DNA of 64,000 nucleotides. Source: M3007 sp033764075. Its GTDB lineage: Bacteria > Bacteroidota > Bacteroidia > Chitinophagales > Saprospiraceae. The stretch is from NCBI GenBank assembly GCA_033764075.1, contig JANRJH010000024.1, positions 62,001-126,000 of the forward strand, written 5' to 3'. The notes below the pieces were generated by a model. The model made no database searches. It was not told the DNA's origin and saw only the letters and a program-made list of their open reading frames with translations. The translations under genes were made by a program, and so were the position numbers. Within the stretch, counting starts at the first letter, position 1. Every line of letters begins with the position of its first letter. Below, piece by piece: positions 8,012-16,728 of the stretch.

Positions 8012-9580
8012 ATGCCCAACGCCCAGGACTCCTTTATCCATACCGTCCGAGCCCTCATTGAGGAGAATGAATTGGCTGAGGCGATACGCCTGCTGACCGA
8101 CTTCGACAAACAAGTGGAAGCCGGCGTCGGCAACGACGTGCGCATGCAGTCGGCCAAGCTCAAAGAAGCCGACAAGATGTTCAAGATCGACGGCATCATT
8201 GAGCTGAAGGACTACAAGCTCACCACCGCCCAGGTGCGCAATGCCCTTTTTTCCATCGTAGACGACCTGCCGGATCGACTCGCGCTCAACAACCGGGTGC
8301 GCACCCTCGACAGCGGATTCGCCATTGAGGTGCCCGAGGAAGAAGTTCTTGAAAAAGTGCTGGGCCCCAAGAGCCACCTGCTTCAGATCAACTGGCTGGA
8401 AAAAGCCATTCACGCCGCCAAAGCGGTTTGCCGGGTGGTGCGCAACGACGGCGTCACCGGCACCGGATTTGTCACAGACGACGGCTACCTTTTCACCAAC
8501 CACCACGTGTTGCCCGACGCCCAAATGGCCGCCGGCGCCCGGGTGGAGTTCAACTATGAGCTCGACGCCAACGGCAACGCCAAAAACCAGGTGGCCTACC
8601 GCCTGGACACCGCCGACTTCAAATGCTCCCCCCCCAGGGAACTCGACTTCGCCCGGGTGCGCATCGTCGACCGCCCCGAGCAGCCCCTGAAACAGTGGGG
8701 CTTTCTGGCCTTTGAGACCCAGCGCCTGCCGGCGGCCGGCGACCCGGTCACCATCATCCAGCACCCCAACGGCCTCGACAAGCACATCGCCCTGCGGGCC
8801 AACGAGGTCATTTCGGTCTGGAACCAACACCTGTTCTACACCACCGACACCGAGCCGGGCAGCAGCGGGTCTCCCGTGTTCAACGCCGACTGGAAAGTGG
8901 TCGCCATCCACCACGCCGGCAAAGACGCCGCCCAGGGCGGCCTTCAGATCAATGCCGCTGGTGAACACCGCCCCGCCAATCGGGGTGTGCTGTTTAGCCA
9001 TATTTTTGCGCATCTGGGGCTGGCGCCATCAACGACGACGCCCGTCGTCACGTCAGCTACAACCGGCGCCTCCGGTCAAGAGAGCAACCCGGCAACAAAC
9101 ACCGCCACAACCACAACCACCCCCGCGCCCAAGCCGGAACCCCAGGTGCAACAGCCCCCGACATCCGTACCCAAGTTCCTCATCGTGTACGACCTTGCCG
9201 ATGAAACACCAGCCAAAAACCTCAAAAAACACCTGAACATTTCCATCCTGACCAAAAAACTCAAAGCCCACTTTGTCCACGAAGTGCCGGCCGGCGACGA
9301 CCCCCTGGAGCGCGCCCGGCAGGAAATGGCCGACAGCCAATACATCGTTGCGCTCATCAGCGTAAATCTCTTCAATTCGCCCGACTGGTTCGCCCTCGTA
9401 CTGGAAGCAATGGGCAATGGCCGTTCGGTTGTTCCGGTCCGGTTAAGCCCCGTCAACCTCGACGGCACCGGACTGGAAACGCGCAAGTCGCTGCCCTCGC
9501 GCAACAGAACGGTGCAGGATTTTCCGACGGAGGACGCGGCATTCACAGATGTAGTGGAAGGTTTGAAAGGATTGCGGTAA
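8012..9580 (+). CDS. EAD11-like / trypsin-like protease / TIR three-domain conflict protein
   Basis: The 522-residue protein has no signal peptide. Residues 1-90 resemble effector-associated domain 11, a small helical adaptor (ALIEENELAEAIRLL near the start). Residues about 140-330 are a chymotrypsin-fold protease with a visible triad: H165 (TNHHV), D212 (ELDFARV) and S285 (GSSGSP). A low-complexity Thr/Pro/Ala linker follows, then a TIR-like domain from about residue 388 (KFLIVYD). It has a DWFALVLEAM segment in which E465 occupies the place of the NADase glutamate, a VVPVRLSPV strand and a typical DAAFTDVVEGL end. EADs recruit effectors to partner proteins with matching EADs; no partner is seen here. 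An immunity or regulated-death role is inferred from the family. Confidence 0.82.
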   Translation: MPNAQDSFIHTVRALIEENELAEAIRLLTDFDKQVEAGVGNDVRMQSAKLKEADKMFKIDGIIELKDYKLTTAQVRNALFSIVDDLPDRLALNNRVRTLDSGFAIEVPEEEVLEKVLGPKSHLLQINWLEKAIHAAKAVCRVVRNDGVTGTGFVTDDGYLFTNHHVLPDAQMAAGARVEFNYELDANGNAKNQVAYRLDTADFKCSPPRELDFARVRIVDRPEQPLKQWGFLAFETQRLPAAGDPVTIIQHPNGLDKHIALRANEVISVWNQHLFYTTDTEPGSSGSPVFNADWKVVAIHHAGKDAAQGGLQINAAGEHRPANRGVLFSHIFAHLGLAPSTTTPVVTSATTGASGQESNPATNTATTTTTPAPKPEPQVQQPPTSVPKFLIVYDLADETPAKNLKKHLNISILTKKLKAHFVHEVPAGDDPLERARQEMADSQYIVALISVNLFNSPDWFALVLEAMGNGRSVVPVRLSPVNLDGTGLETRKSLPSRNRTVQDFPTEDAAFTDVVEGLKGLR

Positions 9581-9590
9581 CCCTGACCAA

Positions 9591-10811
9591 TCAATGCTCC
9601 TTGAACGGGTGCCGCTGCACCCACTGCTCTTCCGAGTTTACGAACCGGAAGACCCGCCGCCCCAGCCGGTTGATCAGGGGGGATTCATGGCGAACGAAAC
9701 AGCACAGTTGCCTCGGCTCTGCACCCACCGAACTTTTGATCTCCAGTGCGGTACGTGCAAAAACCACCTCTTGGTATCCGGAAGAGATGGCCACACGAAT
9801 AATGTCGTACAACATGTTCAGGTACAACTGCTTGTCGTGGTTTAAATCCTTATCGTAACCCAAAAAATGGGCCTCCATGGTGTCGTGGTTGCCAATAGTC
9901 GTGAAAAAGGAAATGAGTTTTTCACCCTCGTAGTAGCCGAACACCCGGAAATCGTCCGGCAAATCGCGTTTCAGCCCTGCAAAGTATCCCGGGTTGAGGG
10001 AAACCATGTTAAAACCGGCGCCATCCGACACGCTTTTATACAGCGCGTACATGGTGCCTTCCAGTCTCAGCACGTCCGACAAAGTCAGTTCTCTCTTTTC
10101 TATTCCGACCGCTTTTTTAAAGGCCCGCTTCGCTCGCGTGCGGTATTTGGTGGTCATCGCCTCCAGGTAATCATCAAAAGTATCGAACGACAAGGGCAGC
10201 ACCATGTTGGGCTGGATCAGAAACTCCAGACAGGCATTCCCGCGCAGGGTTCTCCGTTCCGCCAGCCGATCCGGTAGCAGGTCTTTATACAGCAGGACCG
10301 GGATGTCCAGATGCTCCCGGCGCAAAGCCCCGGCCAATTGGGTCAGGGCGCCATCGAGAAGAAGCACCGCCTGCTCGCGGCGGATGCGTTGAAAGTCGAA
10401 ATGGGCCGCATGGTCGCCGGTAATCAGCAGGTTGCCACAAACCAGTACGTGAAAGGAAAACCGGGAGGCAATCCACTTCTTGAGCTTTTCCAGCCATTTT
10501 TGCCAGGCAGACAGGTTGGTTCCGGGCTCGATCCGGTAATTGGTTTTACCGGAGAAATATTGCAACTGTGCCAGCGCGACGCCAACCGGCGTATTTTCCT
10601 GGTAAAAGACCATAAAAAAAAGGCGCATACCGTTCGGTTTATGCGCCTCCAAAGCGGCCAGATAAGGACTGCGCAGGAACAGGTCGTTTTGCGGCGCAGC
10701 CTTGTCCCAATCCGCCTTCGCCTCTGCTATGGAGGTAAATAGCCGGAAGCAGGGTGCGGTCGTATTCTCTGCCGTATACAAGGTGTTTTTCCGGCCGACG
10801 CCGGAAGTCAT
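9591..10811 (-). CDS. GNAT/FemAB-like acyltransferase family protein
   Basis: The 406-residue product has the look of a double GNAT-fold protein. Its second half contains a basic TKYRTRAKRAFKKA stretch, a FRVFGYYEGEKLISFFTTI strand pair and a long C-terminal region with GYQEVVFARTALEIKS. This organisation matches the FemAB-like/BioF2-like acetyltransferase group, which includes peptidoglycan- and lipid-modifying enzymes. The ATG at 10811 is preferred to an in-frame GTG at 10841. It converges on the EAD-protease-TIR gene with a 10-base gap. The acceptor is unknown. Confidence 0.7.
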   Translation of the reverse strand: MTSGVGRKNTLYTAENTTAPCFRLFTSIAEAKADWDKAAPQNDLFLRSPYLAALEAHKPNGMRLFFMVFYQENTPVGVALAQLQYFSGKTNYRIEPGTNLSAWQKWLEKLKKWIASRFSFHVLVCGNLLITGDHAAHFDFQRIRREQAVLLLDGALTQLAGALRREHLDIPVLLYKDLLPDRLAERRTLRGNACLEFLIQPNMVLPLSFDTFDDYLEAMTTKYRTRAKRAFKKAVGIEKRELTLSDVLRLEGTMYALYKSVSDGAGFNMVSLNPGYFAGLKRDLPDDFRVFGYYEGEKLISFFTTIGNHDTMEAHFLGYDKDLNHDKQLYLNMLYDIIRVAISSGYQEVVFARTALEIKSSVGAEPRQLCCFVRHESPLINRLGRRVFRFVNSEEQWVQRHPFKEH

Positions 10812-10906
10812 GGGGCAGGAACCTCGGAAGAAAGTATCCACAGGAAAAAAGAACAGGATTGGAAATAAATGGTTTTAAAAGTCGGCAAATTGGCCAGGGT
10901 AAAATT

Positions 10907-12745
10907 TCAGGTGGTGTCGGGTGATTTACCCAGGGTAGTATGCCGGATGGCGGGCGCCTTCTCCCGCAAAATTGCGTAGGTGGAGCGGTAGCCGATCTCT
11001 TCGATCTGATCGAATTTGTGCCAATCGATCAAGCTGAAGTGTTTGAGCGGCGGGTTCACGTACACGTCCACCGCCTTGCGGTACTCCTGGCCCATGATCC
11101 GCCCGCTCATCATGGTGGATTCCATGACCACAAACAACAAGCTGGGCAGTTTGCGCCGCCGATCGCTTTCAGGATCCGTCTCCTCAAAGCGGCGGTACGT
11201 CTGCAAATCCACGGCAATGAGGGTACCAACCCCGAGTTTACTCATCACATCCACCGGAAGGTTGTTGAATACGCCCCCATCCACGTGCAGGTCGTCGTTC
11301 ATCACGGCAGGCGGGAAGATACCCGGAATGCTGATGCTGGCACGCAATACCTGCGGCAGGTCGCCGCGCCAGTGGATGGTCGGGTTGGTCTTGGTCAGGT
11401 TGCACGACACACAATAAAATCCCAACCAGCTGTCTTCGATGGTGTATCCCTCGAAACTCTCCGACAGCAGACTTTCCAGCATTTTTCCTTTAAAAATAGA
11501 TACTTTGGGAATGAAATTAAAGTCGCGTGTGGGGCTTTTTTTGAACACCTCGCGGCTACGCTCGCGCATGTGCATGCCACTCCATCCTCGGGCGATCAGC
11601 GCGCCCATGACGGCGCCGATGCTGGTGCCGCCCACGAAATCCACGGGGATACCCAGATCTTCCATGGCCCTGAATGCACCGATGTGCGCAAACCCCTTGG
11701 CAGCGCCGCCAGACAACACCAAACCTACCGCATTTCCGCTGACGATACGGGCCAGGCGATCCAGATCGGCGGTGTTGTGCTTGCGTATGTGGTGGTGCAG
11801 GCGGAGCTCGCGTTTGGTCAGCCAGGGCAATGTACCCTTTGGGTGCCCGGCATTTTCGGGATGCCACAAAACCAGGCTCTGTTCTGCGATGGCCGTTCGC
11901 ATCGGGCCGTGTAAATAACGTTGCTCGATGGGATGCAGGTCCGGCGACGCCAGCGGATCGCCAATGAGCAGAATTTCGTCGGCCTGCCGGAGGCAACGAC
12001 GCGTCCACTCCGTATCTTCCGAATCCGGGCAATACACCACAAACTGGTGCTCACTTTCCTTTTCCTCCAACCAGGAAGTCAGGCTGCGATAGGCTGTGCT
12101 GTGCTCGCGCGACACCTGGGCGAGTCCCTTTTGGTTCATCCACGCATCCACGAGCGTACTGTCGAGGAAAATGGTGGACCCGAAGCGTTTCAGGCGCGGC
12201 ACGAACTCCAGGGCAAAGGCGGTAGCGTCAACGCCCTGGCTGATGGGCATCAGGCAGATGTTGGTTACCTTCCGCCGCACCCTGTGGTTGGCCTGGGTGT
12301 CGCGCAGGCGCTGAATGATTTTGCGGGTTATCTGCAACAAAAGGTGCGGATGCTTGCGTCCGAGCGACTCAAAACGCTGTTTCGACATGCGCGCCAGCAC
12401 ACAGTCGCGCATGGCCAGCACATTGGCAACCCGGGGTTCGCCGGTGACCAGCGACATCTCGCCAACCGTCTCTCCGCAGGGGATTTCTGCGATGGGCGCC
12501 ATCAGGCCGTTCTCCCGGTTCTCCAACACCTTGAGACGCCCGCTGATCAGGGCGTACATGCTCTCACCTTCATCGCCCTGCCGGCAAAGAAAGGCCCCTC
12601 CGGGGAGGTCAATCCATTCAAAAGACGCCAATATATCCAGCAATTCTTTCGGCGGAAGTTTGCCAAAGAGCCGGTTGACGTATTCGGCCAGCCGGTCGTC
12701 CAGATAATGGGTGTAATCTTTGTAAAATGGATCGTGTAAACGCAT
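10907..12745 (-). CDS. Cyclic-nucleotide-binding patatin-like phospholipase (NTE family)
   Basis: The 612-residue protein starts with a cyclic nucleotide-binding domain (about residues 25-150, including GGAFLCRQGDEGESMYALISG and the GEMSLVTGEPRVA phosphate-binding cassette). A linker domain of about 150 residues follows, then a patatin domain. The glycine-rich oxyanion motif GLVLSGGAAKGFAHIG is present. The catalytic dyad is S375 (GGTSIGA) and D489 (DGG). This is the architecture of bacterial homologues of neuropathy target esterase, which cleave acyl chains from phospholipids or lysophospholipids at the inner membrane. The regulatory ligand is not deducible. Confidence 0.9.
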   Translation of the reverse strand: MRLHDPFYKDYTHYLDDRLAEYVNRLFGKLPPKELLDILASFEWIDLPGGAFLCRQGDEGESMYALISGRLKVLENRENGLMAPIAEIPCGETVGEMSLVTGEPRVANVLAMRDCVLARMSKQRFESLGRKHPHLLLQITRKIIQRLRDTQANHRVRRKVTNICLMPISQGVDATAFALEFVPRLKRFGSTIFLDSTLVDAWMNQKGLAQVSREHSTAYRSLTSWLEEKESEHQFVVYCPDSEDTEWTRRCLRQADEILLIGDPLASPDLHPIEQRYLHGPMRTAIAEQSLVLWHPENAGHPKGTLPWLTKRELRLHHHIRKHNTADLDRLARIVSGNAVGLVLSGGAAKGFAHIGAFRAMEDLGIPVDFVGGTSIGAVMGALIARGWSGMHMRERSREVFKKSPTRDFNFIPKVSIFKGKMLESLLSESFEGYTIEDSWLGFYCVSCNLTKTNPTIHWRGDLPQVLRASISIPGIFPPAVMNDDLHVDGGVFNNLPVDVMSKLGVGTLIAVDLQTYRRFEETDPESDRRRKLPSLLFVVMESTMMSGRIMGQEYRKAVDVYVNPPLKHFSLIDWHKFDQIEEIGYRSTYAILREKAPAIRHTTLGKSPDTT

Positions 12746-12761
12746 CTTTGTTTAGACGGCT

Positions 12762-14906
12762 TCAACGCACAATGGTCATTTCCTGGATCAGGTGTCCGGC
12801 GCCGGCATATTTATCAATGATAAAAAGAACATACCGCATGTCAACCATGATATTACGGCAAATATCGGCGTCGTAATGCAGGTCGCTCATGGTTCCTTCC
12901 CACACCCGGTCAAAATTCAGACCAATCAGGTTTCCGCGTGCATCCAGTGCCGGGCTTCCGGAATTGCCACCGGTGGTGTGGTTGGTGGCAATGAAGGCCA
13001 CGGGCACCGTTCCGTTTTGCGCATAATCACCATAATCCTTGTTTTGGTGCAACGCAATGAGTTTGGCAGGAACGTCGAATTCATAATCTCCGGGGACGTA
13101 TTTCTCCATGACGCCGTCTAGGTCGGTCTGATATTCATATTTCACCGCATCCCTGGGCGAATACGGTTTCACCTTGCCGTAGGTGATGCGAAGCGTGCCG
13201 TTGGCATCGGGAAAAAAACGCTTGTCGCGGAAAACGGCCAACTGGGCAGCCATGTATTCCCGTTGAAGCAGGTTCAGGCTGTTTTGTAGTTCGTTGTAGC
13301 GAGGCGCCACATGGGTGCGGTACAGGCTGTCGACTTCATACCAAAGTTGGTAAGCCGGGTCTTTCCGGATTTCCTGATAGACTGTAGCGCCGTCTTTTGA
13401 CAGAAGCGTGGTCATTTTTTCCTGGTCGGTAAAAGCGCTGGATTTAAACAGGTAAGTCGCCAGTTGATCGTATCCGCCATGGCGCGCGACGGCCGCTTTT
13501 ACCGGCGCACTGCCCCAATCATCGGGCACATGCCGTGCAAACCGCTCCAGCATGCGGGCATTTACCGCCTGATCTACCTCGGGATGGTAGTCCTTGAAGT
13601 ATCCCTCCATCTGCGTTTTTACGGCAGTTATTTTTTGCGCGAAAGCGGCCGGGCCGTTGTCTGTGTAGGACTGTACCCACCGCGACTGCCCGGAAACCAG
13701 GCCAAACAGCTGGTTGTTGCGCACCAGCGTTTCGAAGTAGTATTCCCGGGCCAAGGCATAGGGCTCCTGATCTTTGTACGTCTGCGTGAGCCGGGGTAGC
13801 AGGTTTCCGTAAAGTGCGTTCATGTCCGGGCTAGCCTCGATGCGTTTGGTAAATGACGATTCGTATGCTTGTTTGATGTCCAGCGCCTTTTTGGATTGTA
13901 GCCCCTGCATTTCGCCCAGCCATTTTTTCCAGTAATTGGCGATGGATGCATAGCGGGCAATGTACGCGATTTTGATGGCTGGGTCTTGCCGCATGTATCC
14001 GTCCATCACCTTGAGGGCCTCGTCCCGTGTTTCCACCCGTGCAGGGTCGAGCACCTCGGCGGTTTGGCGCAACCCTTCGGCGCTTAGATACTCGTCGGTA
14101 CGGCCAGGGAAGCCGTACACCAGCGTGAAGTCGCCCTCCTGAACGCCTTTGAGCGACACCGGCAAGTGTCGGCGGGGTTTGAACGGGATGTTGTCGGGCG
14201 AGTAGTCTGCAGGCAGGTTGTCCTTGCCCGCATAAACCCGGAAAAGGCTGAAGTCGCCGGTATGCCGGGGCCATACCCAGTTGTCGGTGTCCGAACCAAA
14301 CTTGCCGATGCTGCTGGGCGGCGTGCCCACCAGCCGCACATCACGGTAGGTGACTGTGACGAACAGGTAATATTTGTTGCCCTGGTAGAAGGGGCGAATA
14401 AGGATTTCCTCGTGCTTGGCCAGTTTGGTTTCCCTGCGCAATTTTTCAATGTTCTGATCAATGACCGATTGGCGCGCGGTTTCGCTCATACCTTCGGTGA
14501 TGCCAAGCAGCACCAGCGCCGAAACATCCTGTATCCGGGATACAAACATAGCGGTGATGCCCGGGGCAGGCAGCTCTTCGCTGCGGTTCATAGCCCAGTA
14601 TCCGCTGTCGACGTAGTTTTTCTCCAGGGAAGACAACCGCTGGATAGCGCCAAAGCCACAATGGTGGTTGGTGAGCAGCAATCCTTTCGGAGAGATCATT
14701 TCGCCGGTGCACCCGCCGCCAAACTGGCAAATGGCGTCTTTTAAACTGGCGTGCTCCGGATGGTACAAATCTTCGGCTTTGAGCTTGAAACCAAGGTTAC
14801 GCATCTCCTTTTCCTGTGCATCGTCGATCTCCAAAGGAATCCACATGCCTTGTGCAAACAATGCAAAAGGGAAAACAAAAAGGACGAAGTTGAGCAGTTT
14901 TTTCAT
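12762..14906 (-). CDS. S46 family dipeptidyl-peptidase, DPP11-like by its specificity residue
   Basis: The 714-residue protein has a signal peptide (LLNFVLFVFPFALFAQ) and the S46 chymotrypsin-like fold with a helical insert. Catalytic H82 lies in LLTNHHCGFG and S649 in TTGGNSGSPA. R667, 18 residues after the serine in GLNFDRVWEG, corresponds to the arginine known in Porphyromonas DPP11 to select Asp/Glu at P1; DPP7 has glycine there. DPP11-type activity is therefore likely, removing acidic dipeptides from peptides in the periplasm for amino-acid catabolism. It lies 16 bases upstream of the patatin gene on the same strand. Confidence 0.9.
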   Translation of the reverse strand: MKKLLNFVLFVFPFALFAQGMWIPLEIDDAQEKEMRNLGFKLKAEDLYHPEHASLKDAICQFGGGCTGEMISPKGLLLTNHHCGFGAIQRLSSLEKNYVDSGYWAMNRSEELPAPGITAMFVSRIQDVSALVLLGITEGMSETARQSVIDQNIEKLRRETKLAKHEEILIRPFYQGNKYYLFVTVTYRDVRLVGTPPSSIGKFGSDTDNWVWPRHTGDFSLFRVYAGKDNLPADYSPDNIPFKPRRHLPVSLKGVQEGDFTLVYGFPGRTDEYLSAEGLRQTAEVLDPARVETRDEALKVMDGYMRQDPAIKIAYIARYASIANYWKKWLGEMQGLQSKKALDIKQAYESSFTKRIEASPDMNALYGNLLPRLTQTYKDQEPYALAREYYFETLVRNNQLFGLVSGQSRWVQSYTDNGPAAFAQKITAVKTQMEGYFKDYHPEVDQAVNARMLERFARHVPDDWGSAPVKAAVARHGGYDQLATYLFKSSAFTDQEKMTTLLSKDGATVYQEIRKDPAYQLWYEVDSLYRTHVAPRYNELQNSLNLLQREYMAAQLAVFRDKRFFPDANGTLRITYGKVKPYSPRDAVKYEYQTDLDGVMEKYVPGDYEFDVPAKLIALHQNKDYGDYAQNGTVPVAFIATNHTTGGNSGSPALDARGNLIGLNFDRVWEGTMSDLHYDADICRNIMVDMRYVLFIIDKYAGAGHLIQEMTIVR

Positions 14907-15118
14907 GTCTTTCGATCAAAAATTAGCGTAAATGCTATTTAACCAGGCTGTTTTTCGGCCTGCCGGTCGGGTCGGCAACAATGCCAGCCGGGTAAAGATA
15001 CGGTATTGATCGCCGGTAAAAAATGCGTTGAGCCGCCAGGATAAACAACAGACATTAAAGGATTATTAAGTTTGGGGCATATTCGCGTCACATTCAGGCT
15101 ATAAAATCCCCATTTTCC

Positions 15119-15126
15119 TACTTTTG
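15119..15126 (+). promoter_or_regulatory. Probable -7 promoter box for the lamin-tail protein gene
   Basis: TACTTTTG fits TAnnTTTG and lies about 44 bases before the ATG at 15170. No -33 TTG is found at the usual distance. The rest of the 14907-15169 gap shows no gene, RNA or repeat. Confidence 0.45.
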
Positions 15127-15169
15127 AGTTTTATTTCCAAACCAACTTTTTACCCAATCCTGATTCAAT

Positions 15170-16597
15170 ATGAAAAAGAACCTCCTTGCCTTGTTTTTCG
15201 CGCTGCTGCTGGCCACCGGCGCGCAGGCGCAGATCGTGATTACGGAAATCATGTACAACCCGCCGGAACCAAACACCGACACGCTGGAGTATATTGAATT
15301 GTTCAACCCTACGGGAAGCGCTGTAGACATCAGCGGCTGGAACTTTACCAAGGGCGTTACCTTCACCTTCCCGGGCGGCACCACCATGGCGCCGGGCGCT
15401 TACGTCATCGTTTGCGAAAATGCCGCCTATTTTCAGGCGCGATTTGGCTTTAGCCCCTTTCAGTGGGACGGCGCCCTGACCAACGGCGGCGAAGAAATTG
15501 AGCTATCAAACGGCGGCACCGTAATCGACTACGTGAGCTACTCCAACGCAGCCCCCTGGCCTACCGGTGCCAACGGTACGGGCTCCTCCATCGTGCTGTG
15601 CGACGTGAATGCCGACAACAACAACGGCGCCAACTGGCAGGCCTCCACCACACCCACGGGTGTTACCTCCGGCGGCTTGCCGGTGTTTGGCAACCCTGGC
15701 GGCCCTTCCAATTGCAGCACCGTCGGCTACCCATTGCGTACCATCGCCCAGATGACGACCGAAAATGCCAACGGCGTTGCCGACTCCATTAACGTCACCT
15801 GCGCCCTGGAAGGCGTGGTCTACGGCGTTAATCTGAACCCAAACGGATTGCAATTTGCGTTGATCGATTATACCAACAAGGGCATCACGGTTTTTCTGGG
15901 CAGCGGCAACCGGGGATACGCCGTGTTGCAAGGCGACAGCCTCCGGGTGCTCGGTCGCGTCAGTCAGTTCAACGGCCTCACCCAGTTTTCGCCCGACAGC
16001 ATCATCAGGCGCGCCGGCAACCGACCACTGGTGAGCCCGACAGTGGCAACCAAACCCACCGAAGACACCGAATCGAGCCTCATTCGCGTTAACAACCTGA
16101 ACATGGTTGACCCCTCCGAATGGAAAGGCGACGGAAGCAGCTTCAACGTCCGTGCCGTTTCGCCTGCCAACCCGCTCGACACCACACTCATCCGGGTAGA
16201 CAGCGACACCGAGGTGGCCTCCCGCCCTGCCCCCTCCCAGCCGTTCGACATCATCGGCATCGGCGGACAGTTTGACAATACCCAACCCTACAACAGCGGT
16301 TACCAGCTCTTCCCCCGTTTCAACTCCGATATTTTGGAAATGGTGGGCACGCAACAAGAGGACTGGAGCCGGGAGATCATCCTGAGCCCCAACCCCGCCA
16401 CCGACTGGGTCAACCTGCAAACGTCCATGACACTCGACCAGCTGACAGTGACCGACACCCAGGGCAAACTCGTTATGCGCATCGCTCAACCCCATCGTTT
16501 CGGTCAAATGCCCATCGGTGACCTGGCGCCGGGCGTGTACATCTTCCGGTTCGAAGCCGGTGGAAAATACTGGGCTACTCAATTGGTGAAACAGTAA
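15170..16597 (+). CDS. Lamin-tail domain protein with type IX secretion (type A) sorting tail
   Basis: The 475-residue protein has a signal peptide ending near AQAQ. A lamin-tail domain follows, about residues 24-135, beginning IVITEIMYNPPEPNTDTLEY. The middle region is OB-like/beta-rich, typical of secreted Bacteroidota proteins with LTDs. The last 70 residues are a type A sorting domain (SPNPATDWVNL ... DTQGKLV ... APGVYIFRFEAGGK), which directs export by the type IX system and anchoring or release at the surface. No catalytic domain is recognised; adhesion or nuclease-associated roles known for LTD proteins are only possibilities. Confidence 0.88.
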   Translation: MKKNLLALFFALLLATGAQAQIVITEIMYNPPEPNTDTLEYIELFNPTGSAVDISGWNFTKGVTFTFPGGTTMAPGAYVIVCENAAYFQARFGFSPFQWDGALTNGGEEIELSNGGTVIDYVSYSNAAPWPTGANGTGSSIVLCDVNADNNNGANWQASTTPTGVTSGGLPVFGNPGGPSNCSTVGYPLRTIAQMTTENANGVADSINVTCALEGVVYGVNLNPNGLQFALIDYTNKGITVFLGSGNRGYAVLQGDSLRVLGRVSQFNGLTQFSPDSIIRRAGNRPLVSPTVATKPTEDTESSLIRVNNLNMVDPSEWKGDGSSFNVRAVSPANPLDTTLIRVDSDTEVASRPAPSQPFDIIGIGGQFDNTQPYNSGYQLFPRFNSDILEMVGTQQEDWSREIILSPNPATDWVNLQTSMTLDQLTVTDTQGKLVMRIAQPHRFGQMPIGDLAPGVYIFRFEAGGKYWATQLVKQ

Positions 16598-16660
16598 CCT
16601 GCCCATTCATCGCTTTACAGTTCTTTGCGGCTTCGCCGCCAATCAGCTTGCTTCATTTTT

Positions 16661-16700
16661 ATGCCGCGAATTAGCGCGAATTCGCGCTAATTCGCGGCAT
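16661..16700. repeat. Perfect 40-bp palindrome between convergent genes
   Basis: Two 20-base arms (ATGCCGCGAATTAGCGCGAA and its exact reverse complement) meet with no spacer. It lies between the 3' ends of the lamin-tail gene and the PorU2-like gene, where it could end transcription from both sides, although it lacks a T-run. It is unrelated in sequence to the other palindromes here. Confidence 0.9.
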
Positions 16701-16728
16701 AAATAGCATACATGGGGCACTCGCCATC

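Noticed and set aside
8012..9580. A mobile defence island
   Set aside because: No transposase, integrase, tRNA boundary or other defence gene is seen, and the base composition resembles the neighbours. Only the single protein supports a conflict role.
14907..15169. RNA gene or missed small protein in the largest gap
   Set aside because: No tRNA-like cloverleaf, conserved RNA motif or convincing open frame is seen; only a promoter-like box near the end.
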